Assembly (NCBI GenBank): GCA_023053575.1
Contig: JAKZAP010000021.1
Location: 9,734,212-9,798,211, forward strand
Reading direction: 5' to 3'
From: Branchinecta lynchi
Taxonomy: Eukaryota; Arthropoda; Branchiopoda; Anostraca; Branchinectidae
Length of the DNA: 64,000 nucleotides
Part shown: positions 36,801-41,949 of the stretch, in pieces
Position numbering within the stretch: the first letter of the stretch is position 1
How the letters are laid out: each line of letters opens with the position of its first letter
Notes under the pieces: generated by a model
Seen by the model: the letters and a program-made list of their open reading frames with translations, nothing else
The model's database searches: none
What the model was told of the DNA's origin: nothing
Translations under genes and position numbers: made by a program

Positions 36801-37316
36801 AGAAAATGCAGGAGGCGTACTCCGCGCGCTGACCCGCTCTTGAGCGCGTCCAAAGAACCAATCAGCTTTGTCTTCTAATTTTCCTCGAGGTAGTTTCACA
36901 TCGATATAGCTAATTGTAGAGGTAGTGAAATGTGGTGTGCCGCGAAGCTACTAACCGCCGCTCATTCGCAGCAGAAAAGATGCAGGAAATACTCGACTCC
37001 GCATAGTCATAGTACAGAAATAGGGAGACAGACGTTCTATATGATGATTTGTTCTTGTTCGAATGCTGTCATCGGTTTGAAGGCCTGCATTCAGATCGTA
37101 TTTTCCTATATTGTTTCAACCCTGTTTCAGGAATCGGGAGTCGTTGACTCCGACGATGATGACGACTTTCGGCCAGTCTCAGTTGACGCGTCGGCATTAA
37201 GTGGTCTATTGGAATCTTACCGCTCCCAGCATGGAGTTCCTGGACCTTCCTCTTCCCTCCTCGGTGCCCTGGGGGTGCCCCTGGAGAAGTTAGCTAGTGA
37301 AAAAAGAGAGTCGTAA
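9612..37316 (+). CDS. ECD: Ecdysoneless (ECD/SGT1-like), C-terminal half, six exons
   Basis: Exons at 9612-9816, 17414-17564, 19557-19744, 27892-27999, 33282-33391 and 37131-37316 join in frame (948 bases, 315 residues plus TAA). Each has an AG acceptor and a GT donor. ECD is a conserved eukaryotic protein needed for ecdysone production in flies, and for cell-cycle control and pre-mRNA splicing (U5/PRPF8 assembly) in animals. The encoded part shows the late-ECD pattern: a helical YMDGSKPY segment, DDSWLNVTPDQLDALM, an acidic DSSDDENSSGLSDYGSEPEM stretch, LPSVKDLIYEMERELVE, an acidic DSDDDDDF block, and the C-terminal LLESYRSQHG/GPSSSLLGALGV region. Family members are about 640-680 residues, so the N-terminal half should lie upstream of this window. 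Introns are 1.8-8.1 kb and packed with repeats. The identification is by recognition of the C-terminal pattern, not by alignment. Confidence 0.85.
9893..10212. mobile_element. MITE with GCAGCGTTCCAG ends and 5-bp target duplication
   Basis: The left end is GCAGCGTTCCAG and the right end CTGGAACGCTAC, a near-perfect inverted pair. CTAAG flanks both sides (9888-9892 and 10213-10217). The interior is AT-rich with repeated GTTACTATT/ATTATT motifs and no ORF. It sits in the ECD intron just after the exon at 9612. Related GTAACTA-rich sequence occurs at 19160-19260. Confidence 0.6.
10298..13582. mobile_element. Composite GGCACTTG-family element with long inverted ends
   Basis: The left end contains AACAAGAGCTACGAGC, then TCATATGGCACTTG, then GAGTAGGTGGTAC. 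The same series appears in reverse complement at 13531-13582, so the inverted termini are about 50 bp. Between them are several GGCACTTG hairpins (about 11265 and 11613), GTCTGTCTGTCGGTC tracts and many poly-G modules in both orientations. This indicates insertions within insertions. No ORF resembling a transposase or Rep/helicase is visible. Confidence 0.55.
10637..10816 (+). mobile_element. Decayed hammerhead-type mini-retroelement
   Basis: It begins TTCTTGAGCCCAAG, as other copies of the family do (41343, 41705). CAAACAACGCCGAAAACG on one side pairs with CGTTTTAGGCGTTGTTTG on the other. The interior has CTGACGA, GGACACTTGCCAAGAAGGACC and GAAATATT, the outline of a hammerhead core with a damaged stem II and U instead of C at the cleavage position. 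It is probably inactive. Confidence 0.5.
13583..14371. other. ECD intron without recognisable genes
   Basis: I see no conserved gene here. A 92-codon open stretch at 13924-14202 has no recognisable motif. TGTGTGGCACAC-type motifs occur twice near 13768 and 13809. Nothing supports function. Confidence 0.5.
14372..14533. mobile_element. hAT-like MITE, truncated, poly-G rich
   Basis: The left end CAGGCCCGTATCCAGGAATT matches the complete MITE at 17631. A long G run, GTTGCCTGCGGGTCCG and a second G run follow. The right terminus is missing, so no target duplication can be found. Confidence 0.55.
14685..15075. mobile_element. Large foldback element
   Basis: 14685-14820 (GAAGTTTCATAAAAGATCG onward to CAACAACACCTTCAATTGG) recurs as its reverse complement at 14937-15075. 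The arms are about 135 bp and similar along their whole length; the spacer is about 115 bp. There is no coding potential. It lies in the ECD intron. Confidence 0.65.
15340..15900 (+). pseudogene. Non-LTR reverse transcriptase fragment
   Basis: The translation shows PVKKGVRQGSVVSPQLF (RT box B) and then LVCYGDDVLNPSRT (box C, with G where A is usual, YGDD for YADD). After a stop and frame change it continues with MKFNPEKSQVFLFN and SADSLIYLGLPIGR-like RT/thumb sequence. Further frameshifts follow near 15740. Only boxes B to C and the thumb are present; the endonuclease and 5' part are missing. It is a dead LINE fragment in the ECD intron. Confidence 0.8.
15905..16700 (+). mobile_element. GGATCC-family element, 5'-truncated
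   Basis: It holds four to five CCGGAATCCGGCNNAAACCGG-type units spaced about 110-140 bp apart. It ends GGTATCCCATCGAAATC, TTTGGTCTTG. The start with the GGGATCCC box is missing. Near 16450-16520 it contains an inverted pair related to the hammerhead mini-elements (TGACAGTGCAAAACGG and a matching CCGGTTTCCTCTTTCA). Confidence 0.65.
16701..17413. other. ECD intron, nothing recognised
   Basis: I see no gene or clear repeat boundary. The stretch ends in the pyrimidine-rich TTTTTTCTCCTTCCAG acceptor of the next ECD exon. Confidence 0.5.
17414..17564 (+). CDS. ECD: ECD exon (second in window)
   Basis: The acceptor is CTCCTTCCAG. The first two bases complete the Asp codon split from 9816. It encodes DDSWLNVTPDQLDALMAEK and continues to SSYEGVELG, ending two bases into a codon before GTGAGTAG. 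The W-L-x-V-x-P-x-x-L-D motif is typical of the central ECD region. Confidence 0.87.
17631..17767. mobile_element. Complete hAT-like MITE with 8-bp target duplication
   Basis: The element starts CAGGCCCGTATCCAGG and ends CCTAGATACGGCCTTG. Direct repeats ATGATGTC flank it at 17623-17630 and 17768-17775. The interior is a G run of more than 20 bases and a C run of about 14 around a short core. It is 137 bp and non-coding. Confidence 0.85.
17835..18140 (+). pseudogene. LINE RT C-terminal remnant with (TCTTA)n tail
   Basis: The frame reads HVDHIIRKTNYLIKFPL, then LLLFKTYIRPHLIYAS, then V-stop-HSFLSAELSDRLENVQK. This is the connection region of CR1/jockey-like LINEs, with in-frame stops including one where the conserved Trp of the 'VWH' motif is expected. 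It ends in AATAAATCTTATCC and a short TCTTA repeat tail, a typical LINE 3' end. Confidence 0.65.
18141..19239. other. ECD intron, MITE-like scraps only
   Basis: I see no gene. Around 18975-19240, GTTCCACCCTACTTACAG and TACTACGCATGACG recur at 31870-31915. GTAACTAATAGTTACT-type inverted motifs lie at the edge of the duplicated segment. This is probably decayed MITE sequence. Confidence 0.4.
19557..19744 (+). CDS. ECD: ECD exon (third in window)
   Basis: The acceptor is AAATTTGTATTTAG. The first base completes the Asn codon split from 17564, and the exon ends one base into a codon before GTAAGTCT. It encodes a basic, Ser/Pro-rich linker (GKPPIPPARRKSSSLRKSS) followed by MLTDKMGFDADGFAAAMQNI. 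The phases at both ends match the neighbouring exons, which supports this copy over 318-504. Confidence 0.83.
19892..20049. mobile_element. Foldback MITE at a TA site, copy 2
   Basis: Same element as 652-809 inside the second copy of the duplicated segment, with TA on both sides. Confidence 0.75.
21706..23700. mobile_element. hAT-like 2-kb element, copy 2
   Basis: Identical in structure to 2458-4447. TGTGTCCC flanks it at 21698-21705 and 23701-23708. Internal 110-120 bp imperfect tandem units and terminal G/C runs are present; there is no transposase. Confidence 0.75.
23931..25862 (+). mobile_element. GGCACTTG-family element, copy 2
   Basis: Second copy of 4678-6595, from the ATGGCACTTG hairpin to the GAGCTTTCAGCTC hairpin and TTGTT. 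Its G runs are a few bases longer than in copy 1. Confidence 0.6.
25863..26424. other. ECD intron, one perfect 12-bp hairpin
   Basis: I see no gene. GAGGCTGATACG at 25996-26007 and CGTATCAGCCTC at 26012-26023 form a perfect stem with a 4-base loop. The rest has no recognisable motif. A 101-codon minus-strand open stretch at 26016-26321 looks spurious. Confidence 0.5.
26425..27005 (+). mobile_element. GGATCC-family element, partial
   Basis: It starts TTTTTGAGATCCCAAAACG (one change in the palindrome) and continues AGGGATACCTCTGAC, GAAGGGAATGAGATATT and several CGGAATC units with ACATGCTGAATCC. The family 3' end (CCCATCGAAACC) is missing; it runs into LINE tail sequence. Confidence 0.6.
27013..27233 (+). 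pseudogene. LINE 3' untranslated tail
   Basis: A T-rich stretch is followed by CATACTCCGTTTGTGAC, AATAATGGGAAATAAA and TTCATTCATTCATTC. The same end is seen near 29440-29530 (CATACTCCATTTGACAC... in related form, CTAATAAAATCATTAATTC). It is the tail of a 5'-truncated LINE whose ORF is absent. Confidence 0.5.
27223..27402 (-). pseudogene. LINE reverse transcriptase box A fragment
   Basis: The minus-strand translation reads HLLDEILLHLEEPGHLVDVL, then IADLIRAFDYLDHQIV, then IVRMLASF. The A-box Asp and the FDxxDH pattern of CR1/jockey-like RTs are recognisable. It joins GGATCC-family sequence on its 5' side (27403-27760), so the open reading frame there is chimeric. Confidence 0.65.
27403..27770 (+). 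mobile_element. GGATCC-family fragment
   Basis: Degraded family units (ACCATGTGCTGAATTG, GTTCGCCTGGAATGCC) end near GGATCCAAAAGTCC. It occupies the intron just upstream of the ECD exon at 27892. Confidence 0.45.
27892..27999 (+). CDS. ECD: ECD exon (fourth in window)
   Basis: The acceptor is TAATGATTTCAG and the donor ACAG/GTAAGA. Two bases complete the Asp codon from 19744. It encodes FSVPEDDRFDSSDDENSSGL and SDYGSEPEMDFKLPT, a strongly acidic Ser-rich segment. Acidic CK2-type phosphosites are known for ECD and are plausible here; that is inference. Confidence 0.87.
28125..28525. mobile_element. MITE with AAGAACAAATAATC inverted ends
   Basis: The left end AAGAACAAATTATCTGATGG pairs with the right end CAGATTATTTGTTCCTG. 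It is collinear with 36279-37056, sharing GACAAAACTGAGTGGACC, CTTCCGTCTTCGCCG and CGCGCTGACCCGCTCT. No clear target duplication remains on this copy. Confidence 0.6.
28578..28729. mobile_element. Foldback MITE at a TA site, third copy
   Basis: The ends CACTGTAAAAAA and TTTTTACAGTC are flanked by TA. The interior hairpin TTGCAGTATTTGCTACCGGG pairs with CCCAGTAGCGAATACTGC. It is an independent insertion of the element at 652 and 19892. Confidence 0.75.
28758..28980 (-). mobile_element. GGCACTTG-family fragment
   Basis: It contains reverse-oriented modules (TTCCACTTGCCAAGTTTCAT, ATTCCGATCACC, CCCATCCCTCCACTCCCCC) of the GGCACTTG family, with no termini. Confidence 0.5.
28981..30261. other. ECD intron with minor repeats
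   Basis: I see no gene. A repeated motif pair (CCCTGGTTTG, TACCCTTCTGG, GAATAAAGGGTAG) occurs at about 29190-29260 and 29540-29610. 29930-30130 holds several AGTAGCATCC/GTAATAGTA short repeats. A LINE-like tail with CTAATAAAATC and ATTCATTCAT is at about 29440-29530. Confidence 0.4.
30262..30718 (+). mobile_element. TTAA-site MITE, copy A
   Basis: The termini are TTAAAGGACACCTGAA and TTCAGGTGTCCTTTAA; TTAA on both sides is the apparent target duplication. Copies at 32043-32490 (same orientation) and 40286-40733 (opposite orientation) are about 90% alike by eye. TTAA targets point to a Kolobok- or piggyBac-type system; no transposase is encoded. Confidence 0.75.
30981..31873 (-). mobile_element. 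GGATCC-family element with both ends
   Basis: Reverse orientation: it begins AAAGACCTAAGGTTTCGATGG and ends CTTACGTTTTGGGATCCCAA. It contains four CCGGATTCCGGG-type units, CCCCACCCCTAAATGTAGG, and GGACGGACGGACAGACGG before GCGATGTCATAGGTATC. It is about 0.9 kb and non-coding. Confidence 0.7.
32043..32490 (+). mobile_element. TTAA-site MITE, copy B
   Basis: Same ends and interior as copy A at 30262. A 111-codon minus-strand open stretch inside it has no known motif; the copies do not share it intact, so it is probably fortuitous. Confidence 0.75.
32491..33281. other. ECD intron, low-complexity and unremarkable
   Basis: AT-rich. Near 32620-32665, ATAATGCAGTAG motifs repeat and invert. 32670-32830 is purine-rich (AAAG/AGAA runs). 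I see no gene. It ends in the CCATTTGCTTTCAG acceptor. Confidence 0.45.
33282..33391 (+). CDS. ECD: ECD exon (fifth in window)
   Basis: Acceptor TTTGCTTTCAG; two bases complete Gly from 27999. It encodes AELPSVKDLIYEMERELVES and GVMQGRQEVITQLHEK, an amphipathic helix resembling the 'MDxExxx' helix of ECD. It ends in phase 0 before GTAACG. Confidence 0.87.
33571..33891. repeat. Two-copy tandem repeat, 160-bp unit
   Basis: Units start at 33571 and 33731 (TGGGGG..CTCCGAACTTC) and match almost exactly for 160 bases, including CGATTTTTCGGCGATCTTAC and TTGTAGGCAATATTCCCC. Only a handful of substitutions separate them, so the duplication is recent. Confidence 0.9.
34261..34530. repeat. Minisatellite, about 40-bp unit, six to seven copies
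   Basis: GGTTGACAGCCAATGGGATC recurs at 34271, 34311, 34351, 34391 and 34429, plus degenerate copies to about 34520. The unit is 40 bp, with a 38-bp variant near the end. Open frames across it are artefacts of repetition. Confidence 0.85.
34540..34925. repeat. Inverted-repeat cluster (ACCACGGTAAC / GTTATCGTGGT)
   Basis: Multiple copies of TGCAAAAACGACT, TACCATGGTATCTG and ACCACGATAACTGC occur in both orientations. Related motifs recur at 44095-44210 and 44485-44525. It looks like a MITE-derived foldback cluster. There is no ORF. Confidence 0.5.
35165..35497 (-). pseudogene. LINE ORF C-terminus with zinc-knuckle-like end
   Basis: The minus strand encodes MATPCPICNEGNDDLEHFLL, KCHELSDLRVSLLGG and KVCRFIDEGVKF before a stop at about 35288. 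The CPxCxxxxDxxEHFLxxC pattern is the C-terminal Cys/His motif of many non-LTR retrotransposon ORFs. The RT core is absent. AT-rich 3' UTR continues to about 35165. Confidence 0.6.
36279..37056. mobile_element. hAT-like MITE with nested LINE fragment
   Basis: The ends AAAGAACAAATAATCAG and ATGATTTGTTCTT are flanked by the 8-bp direct repeat GTTCGAAT (36271-36278 and 37057-37064). The interior matches the MITE at 28125-28525 except for an insertion from about 36413 to 36795. Confidence 0.75.
36413..36795 (+). pseudogene. LINE 3' fragment nested in the MITE
   Basis: The reading frame CSCSELGDLRREVFGKEVV, RSLKDLMGSKVFQELRRL, GRFLKVAMEHRERFIVG then stop resembles the extreme C-terminus of CR1-type LINE ORFs. 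It is followed by a 3' UTR, a G run and a CATTCATTCATTC tail. The MITE sequence resumes directly after the tail. Confidence 0.55.
37131..37316 (+). CDS. ECD: ECD terminal exon
   Basis: Acceptor CCCTGTTTCAG then GAA TCG in phase 0. It encodes ESGVVDSDDDDDFRPVSVDA, SALSGLLESYRSQHGVPGPS and ends LEKLASEKRES before TAA. The pattern 'acidic block - VDxxxLxxLLESYxxQxGxxGPxSxLL' is the recognised C-terminus of ECD. Confidence 0.9.
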   Translation, partial: ESGVVDSDDDDDFRPVSVDASALSGLLESYRSQHGVPGPSSSLLGALGVPLEKLASEKRES

Positions 37317-37484
37317 TATCTGCTTTAAGAGGCATTCTAATGTCTCTAATGTTTCCTAACAGCTATAAGTATCGAAGTATCGGGGCGGCTAAGCCGCTCG
37401 CCTTTGCCAGAGTTTGGCGCTTGGCAAAAACTTTCTCGTTTTCACTGTCCGATTTAAATAAGTAAACAAGTATATTTTAAGCCC

Positions 37485-37490
37485 ATTAAA
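37485..37490 (+). promoter_or_regulatory. Candidate ECD polyadenylation signal
   Basis: ATTAAA lies 169 bases after the stop codon, the nearest polyadenylation-type hexamer I see. An AATAAA is also present near 38020. Position is the only support. Confidence 0.3.
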
Positions 37491-38487
37491 GTCTTAAGAA
37501 AAACAAGGCAGTGGAGGAGATAAGAAGAGAAAAGAAAGAACAAAATTATATCTGGCGGTAGTGAGGTTTTAACCACAAACATGCATCAGCTGCGCTCTCG
37601 TCTTGAGATTTAATTGAAAAGGTAAAAGGTAGAATTGTATTCGAACAGAAATAGCACTGGAGTCGAAGAAAGTGCCAGGCATGCCAGTGGCGCACAAAGA
37701 TGGCTCTTAGTCAGTACAATGATTTTTATAAACAGATAATGAAATACTAGCCTAAGACATTAAACGCTGAACAAAAACAAACAAATACACACACACATAA
37801 ATAGTGCAGTCGGACGCGAAAAAATATCTTTTTTAACGCTTCTGAATTTTTCTTCTTTGCAAGTTTTAAAGGCAGAGGTGGGATCGTCCAGTTTTTGTTT
37901 TTAAATTTCAGAGTGTAGAACTCAGGTTTGGACTGGATGTGAGAGGAAAGGCTGGCTCGATAAACACAATGGTTCTGAATTAACTCCTTTAAGGTTTCTC
38001 AGAAACCTGAGATTCGCTTTAATAAACATGATATTTCTCCATGCCGAGTTTTGAACTTGCCAGTTTTAATAGTGTTTACGCATGCGCTTCCTGATTCCAG
38101 TTTGGCCATAGCTCCAGTTGGCTAATTCTGCCTATTCCTGGCCAGTGAATAAAATGCAAATAGCTTCGCTAGGTGCATTTCGTGTGCTGCCAGTTGATCA
38201 CTCACAATAGTTTGGGCACACTTGAGTTTCAGAGATAAATGTTTTTGACCTTTTTTACCTTTTGATGATTTTACGTATGTGTCGTATGTCAGTAATAAAA
38301 CAGAAAGCAGAAATCTGAATATGTCTACATATTTCTTAGCGTGGTTGGTTTCTTCAAAAACGCTCACACGTAGTGCAAGTTTGAACCGTCGTCTATGTCG
38401 AATTAGGGTCGATTTGGACCTCGTTTTTATTTGAAAGGTCTTTGAGTTCGACTTCGAAATATTGTGTGGTAGGTTGATCCAGCATAA
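37491..38487. other. Intergenic, nothing recognised
   Basis: AT-rich and without a supported gene. A 141-codon minus-strand open stretch at 38122-38547 lacks recognisable motifs and overlaps the Penelope-like remnant. Confidence 0.4.
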
Positions 38488-38883
38488 TTGTATAGTGCAC
38501 TCACAGAACATGAACAGAAGATCGACCATGCCCTTTCCAATGGACACCGTCCAAATTACATCTTCAAATCAGCACTGGCAGAAGACGTTTTCGAAAACCC
38601 ATCCCACTTTGTACATTTTGAAAAAGCCCTGACTATTGCAACATGCACCGGACTTCATCGAACTGTAAGAGAAGCCGTTGAAATTATGAAAACCATTCAT
38701 GGATCAACAGAGACACAGGCGAATACTCACTACCAGAAACATGGGAAGGCATCATCAGTGAAAGGAAATTCAGACCCCATGCTCTTTCTCTACAAAAAAA
38801 GAAAGTCAACCCAAATGCAGAAAAATCTCTACCCGATCAACGACCCAATCGAGCAGCAAAAACAGCAGGCGTGTCCAAAATAA
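38488..38883 (+). pseudogene. Penelope-like element endonuclease C-terminal remnant
   Basis: The frame reads SALAEDVFENPSHFVHFEKA, then CTGLHRTVREAVEIMKTIH. After a frame change near 38710 it reads NRDTGEYSLPETWEGIISE. The pattern 'xRxxREAxEI...NRDxGxxLxxxW' is that of the C-terminal side of GIY-YIG endonucleases in Penelope-like retroelements. The GIY and YIG motifs themselves are not in the preserved part. A hammerhead-like motif follows about 130 bases downstream (39013), the arrangement expected if a Penelope terminal repeat follows the ORF. Identification is by pattern only. Confidence 0.55.
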
Positions 38884-39007
38884 AATTAACGCAAGCTTTT
38901 TAACTCCAAGCAAATCTCACGAAGGAATCTACTAAGTTAAATATTTAACGCTAAGCTGGAATCTTTAGTTTTGTTTTTCCCAGAAGTTGGTTTTTTCAAC
39001 TTGAACG

Positions 39008-39100
39008 GTTTTGAGCCTGAAGAGGACCTTGCCAAGAAGGGTGAAATATAGCCCCAATAAAATTCAGCTGATGTATCCGGTTTGCACTATCAAATACATT
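39008..39100 (+). ncRNA. Degenerate hammerhead-ribozyme-like motif
   Basis: TTGAGC is followed by CTGAAGA (39017-39023), a shortened stem II (GGACCTT...AAGGGT) and GAAATATA. The stem II closing pair is lost and the 5' side of stem I pairs poorly. The following AAAATTCAGCTGATGTATCC and GGTTTGCACTATCAAATA match the family tail. It is probably inactive. Confidence 0.4.
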
Positions 39101-39423
39101 CTTCTGGGGAGTTTTAGGGAAAGCATCTGTAGCCTAATAAACTTTTGAAGAAGTCTACACAAATTGAATGAAACGGAAAATTGAGAAAAAAAAAAAATGG
39201 TATGAGTTGTCAATAAAAACAAGACCGAATGTTTCCACACAAATTTAAAATTTGATCCAGAAAATTGCGTCTTGTAGATATCCGGTCTTCGCCAGACTGA
39301 ACATTTTTCTATTAAAATTTAGAAACAGTTCAGTGCCAATGGCTAATCGACATCGTCTGAGAAAACCAAGTTCAGATAGGGATTCAGACTGTGTGTATAC
39401 CGCTATATGTCATATCGACTTAG

Positions 39424-40012
39424 AGAAGAGAGAGAGAGAGATAGGTTTATTTAAACAACATCGTAGCTGACAGCTAATTTGCGTTGCTTCACTATACTAA
39501 ATAACAAACTAACACAAAAGAAAACAAAAAAAGAAGAAAATATCACTCGGCTTTGTTTAGCAAATCCGTAAAAAAAGGTACAGACGAATTTGGGTGGCGG
39601 TTCGTTCGCGAAGCTATTGGAACCAGTTTAATTTGGTGACGCGTACGGTTGTTGGGCGGTGCAGTGGGTGGTAAGATGTCTCGATGCTGGGGTTTGGAGA
39701 GAAGAAACTTCCCAAACCTCAGGATAATCTGCTCGTATCTTTGGGCCAACGTGTGGAGATCGAGTTTAGCAAGCGCTTCGCCATAAGATAGCTGTCGATC
39801 GCCAATAATAATGAACAAAGCCCGCTTTTGCACCGACTCAAGTTCTTGGATGAGGTATACAGTACGCAGTGCTGCAGGTCCCCACAGTGGGCTTGCATAT
39901 TCAAGAACTGGACGGACGTATGTGAGATAAGCTAGCAAAAGGCACTGGACATCACAGCCAAATCTACGCATTGTATTTAAAGACTGCAGACAATTGATCA
40001 AAGAAATTGATC
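39424..40012 (-). pseudogene. LINE RT C-terminal fragment
   Basis: The minus strand encodes 152 residues: RRFGCDVQCLLLAYLTYVRP, VLEYASPLWGPAALRTVYLI, QELESVQKRALFIIIGDR, SYGEALAKLDLHTLAQRYEQ and FGKFLLSKPQHRDILPP, ending VPFFTDLLNKAE and a stop. This is the thumb/connection region after the RT core in CR1/jockey-like LINEs and is open throughout. It ends with AATAAACC and a CT-rich (TCTC)n tail. It is a 5'-truncated insertion. Confidence 0.8.
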
Positions 40013-40285
40013 AAAACTTCCCGACTTACTTCTGCCAAATTTCTGGTTTCGGACGGATCCTTGTTCGACAAAAAACTAAACCCACGAATACAGCATATCT
40101 CCTTACCCCTATATCGAACCTCTAATCCACTTCAGATAAAACTTTTAGGGATAACAAATCTTCCGGTTTCAGCGTGATTCTGGGCGAACTATATGTCCGG
40201 TAAATGATTGTCATATACGGATTCAGCATGTCTGACGGAACCCCTAAACCGAGCATTTAATCAGGTTCGAACAAAACTTTCAGTT

Positions 40286-40733
40286 TTAAAGGACACCTGA
40301 ACAACGAAACCATACTTGAACACACCATGGAGAATGCATTTACAGACATGGACACGGAGAGCATTCTTCTCCTGAGAGTGACGTTTTCAAAATAGGGATG
40401 ATTGTTTCCAGAGGTTTGCACATGCAGACTCCAAGACAAAAAGCGCAATTCATTCAAATCTTGTACAGCGCTGTCCGGATCGTATTGTACTTTCTTCTAG
40501 ATATACGTTTGGGCTTATCTGGTTAAAAAATATTCCAGAAGAAGGGTTGATTGGAGGCATTTGTTCATTTCTAAAATTGCTCGGTACTGAAATAAGGACA
40601 GATGCAAAATGGAGCAAAAATTATAGCTTGGAAACGGTATTTCGTATTTGGATTGGGTTTTCTGCAGGCAATGTTAACGGACGTCGTACAGATAGGGATG
40701 ATACTTGGTACTCTTCATTCAGGTGTCCTTTAA
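40286..40733 (-). mobile_element. TTAA-site MITE, copy C, nested
   Basis: The termini TTAAAGGACACCTGAA and TTCAGGTGTCCTTTAA enclose an interior that is the reverse complement of copies A and B. It sits in a GGATCC-family unit: removing it leaves AAAACTTTCAGTTTTAACAA, which matches intact units elsewhere (AAACTTTAACTTTTAACAAA at 56601). This supports TTAA as the target duplication. Confidence 0.82.
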
Positions 40734-41139
40734 CAAATCTTCCGGTTTTGGCCGGATTCTGGACGAACTAAGTGCCCAGCGAGAAAATAAATTTCAGATT
40801 TGGATTCAGCATGTCTCCTCACCCCCAGATCGACTATCTCATTGGCTTCTTAAAACTATTTTTTTCGTACCTTAATTTGCCCCCCCCCCAAAAAAAAATA
40901 AATAAATAAATAATATAAGTGGATACAGCTATAGGATCCATCATCCTCCCACCAAGTTTCAACAAAATATCTCAATCCCTTCGAGAGTTAGTTATCTTGC
41001 TAACAGACAGACGGGCGGGACCGACAGCTTTACCGACAACTTTACCAAGTCATAGGTATCCCGTCCTTCACTGAAGTTTTGAGATGCCACAAAGGAGCAA
41101 ATAGGAGATAATACTCAAATTCGATTATTACCTGAAACT

Positions 41140-41638
41140 TTAAAGGACCTGTCTTACCTATAATACTAATGCAACCTACTTCAATAATCATTCCATATAT
41201 TTCTAAACTCGGAGACCCCAATTTCGTACCGTACATTCTAACCCCTCTAACAAAGCCACGTTGGTTTTCTCACTTGCCGTGTTTTGCTACCTTCGATGTG
41301 TATCACCTTATATGTTCGTGGTACCACGCTATCGACGGTTGTTAAATATTCTTTGAGCCCAAGCTGACTTTGAAACATTTATTCAAACAATGTTTACAAC
41401 GGATACGTCAGCTATAATGGCCGAAATATCGTTGATGAAGAATCATAGCTGACGTATCGACGGTTGTGTGCGAGAAGTTTTTCCATCAGAAAAAACGGTT
41501 ACGTATATTATTTACCTGTTTTCGCTGCAAGTCAACGGGTACCGTGGATTATTTGTTGAAAGCACAGTGTAGTTTAAAGTATTCAAATATTTTAAAATAC
41601 TGTAAGTTGAAGAGTAAATAATGCGAAGGGTCCTTTAA
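41140..41638. mobile_element. TTAA-site MITE, second family, with nested mini-retroelement
   Basis: The ends are TTAAAGGACCTGTCTTACC and GCGAAGGGTCCTTTAA. Related copies are at 49768-51167 (split by a GGATCC-family insertion) and 54718-55088 (decayed). This copy is interrupted at 41343-41454 by a hammerhead-type mini-element. Confidence 0.65.
41343..41454. mobile_element. Mini-retroelement (112 bp) with 13-bp target duplication
   Basis: It is flanked on both sides by TATCGACGGTTGT (41330-41342 and 41455-41467). It starts TAAATATTCTTTGAGCCCAA, the same start as the element at 41705. It contains the inverted pair GATACGTCAGCTAT / ATAGCTGACG plus GGCCGAAATATCG, half of a hammerhead core. The long exact duplication indicates retrotransposition rather than DNA transposition. 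Confidence 0.8.
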
Positions 41639-41704
41639 CAGTTAAGACAAGAATTAGAGTACACAAGGTAAGGTAAATGAGGTCGTCACGAAATCTCGGT
41701 CTCC

Positions 41705-41949
41705 AAATATTCTTTGAGCCCAAGCTGACTTTGAAACATTTATTCCAGCAATGTTTTCAACGGATACATCAGCTAAGATTCTTCATAAGCGATATTTCGG
41801 CCCTTCTTGGCAAGGGTCCTTGTCAGGCTTTCAGTCCTCTTGTTCAACTAAGAGGACTGAAAGCCTGACGAGGACCCTTGCCAAGAAGGGCCGAAATATC
41901 GCTTATGAAGAATCTTAGCTGATGTATCCGTTGAAAACATTGCTGGAAT
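41705..41949. mobile_element. Palindromic hammerhead mini-retroelement (245 bp), 14-bp target duplication
   Basis: Direct repeats AAATCTCGGTCTCC lie at 41691-41704 and 41950-41963. From about 41738 to 41953 the sequence is a near-perfect palindrome, with arms of about 104 bases and an 8-base loop at 41842-41849. Each arm carries a hammerhead core. The plus-strand core at 41861-41904 is complete. The minus-strand core in the left arm has the invariant G of CTGACGA changed to A. It has no ORF, so it must be mobilised in trans, plausibly by a Penelope-like RT. Confidence 0.85.
41861..41904 (+). ncRNA. Candidate hammerhead ribozyme, complete core
   Basis: In order: AAGC (stem I, 41861-41864), CTGACGA (C3-A9, 41865-41871), stem II GGACCCTT/AAGGGCC with one bulged A and loop GCCAAG, then GAA (41893-41895), ATAT (41896-41899), C17 (41900), and GCTT (41901-41904) pairing with AAGC. 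All invariant core bases are present. The self-complementary ATAT as stem III is too short to be stable alone, which is typical of hammerheads in Penelope-like elements and retrozymes that are thought to work as dimers. Confidence 0.7.

Larger units (their letters stand above)
39225..41095 (-). mobile_element. GGATCC-family element broken by two nested insertions
   Basis: Reverse-oriented family sequence runs from GATCCAGAAAATTGCG to GTCATAGGTATCCCG and TTTTGAGATGCC (a mutated end box). It is interrupted by a minus-strand LINE fragment (39424-40012) and a TTAA MITE (40286-40733). The CCGGTTT...GGATTC units, a C run and an ATAAATAAATAAATAA microsatellite lie near its end. Confidence 0.6.

Noticed and set aside
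38122..38547. 141-codon minus-strand open frame
   Set aside because: No recognisable domain; it overlaps the opposite-strand Penelope-like remnant, and composition looks like chance.
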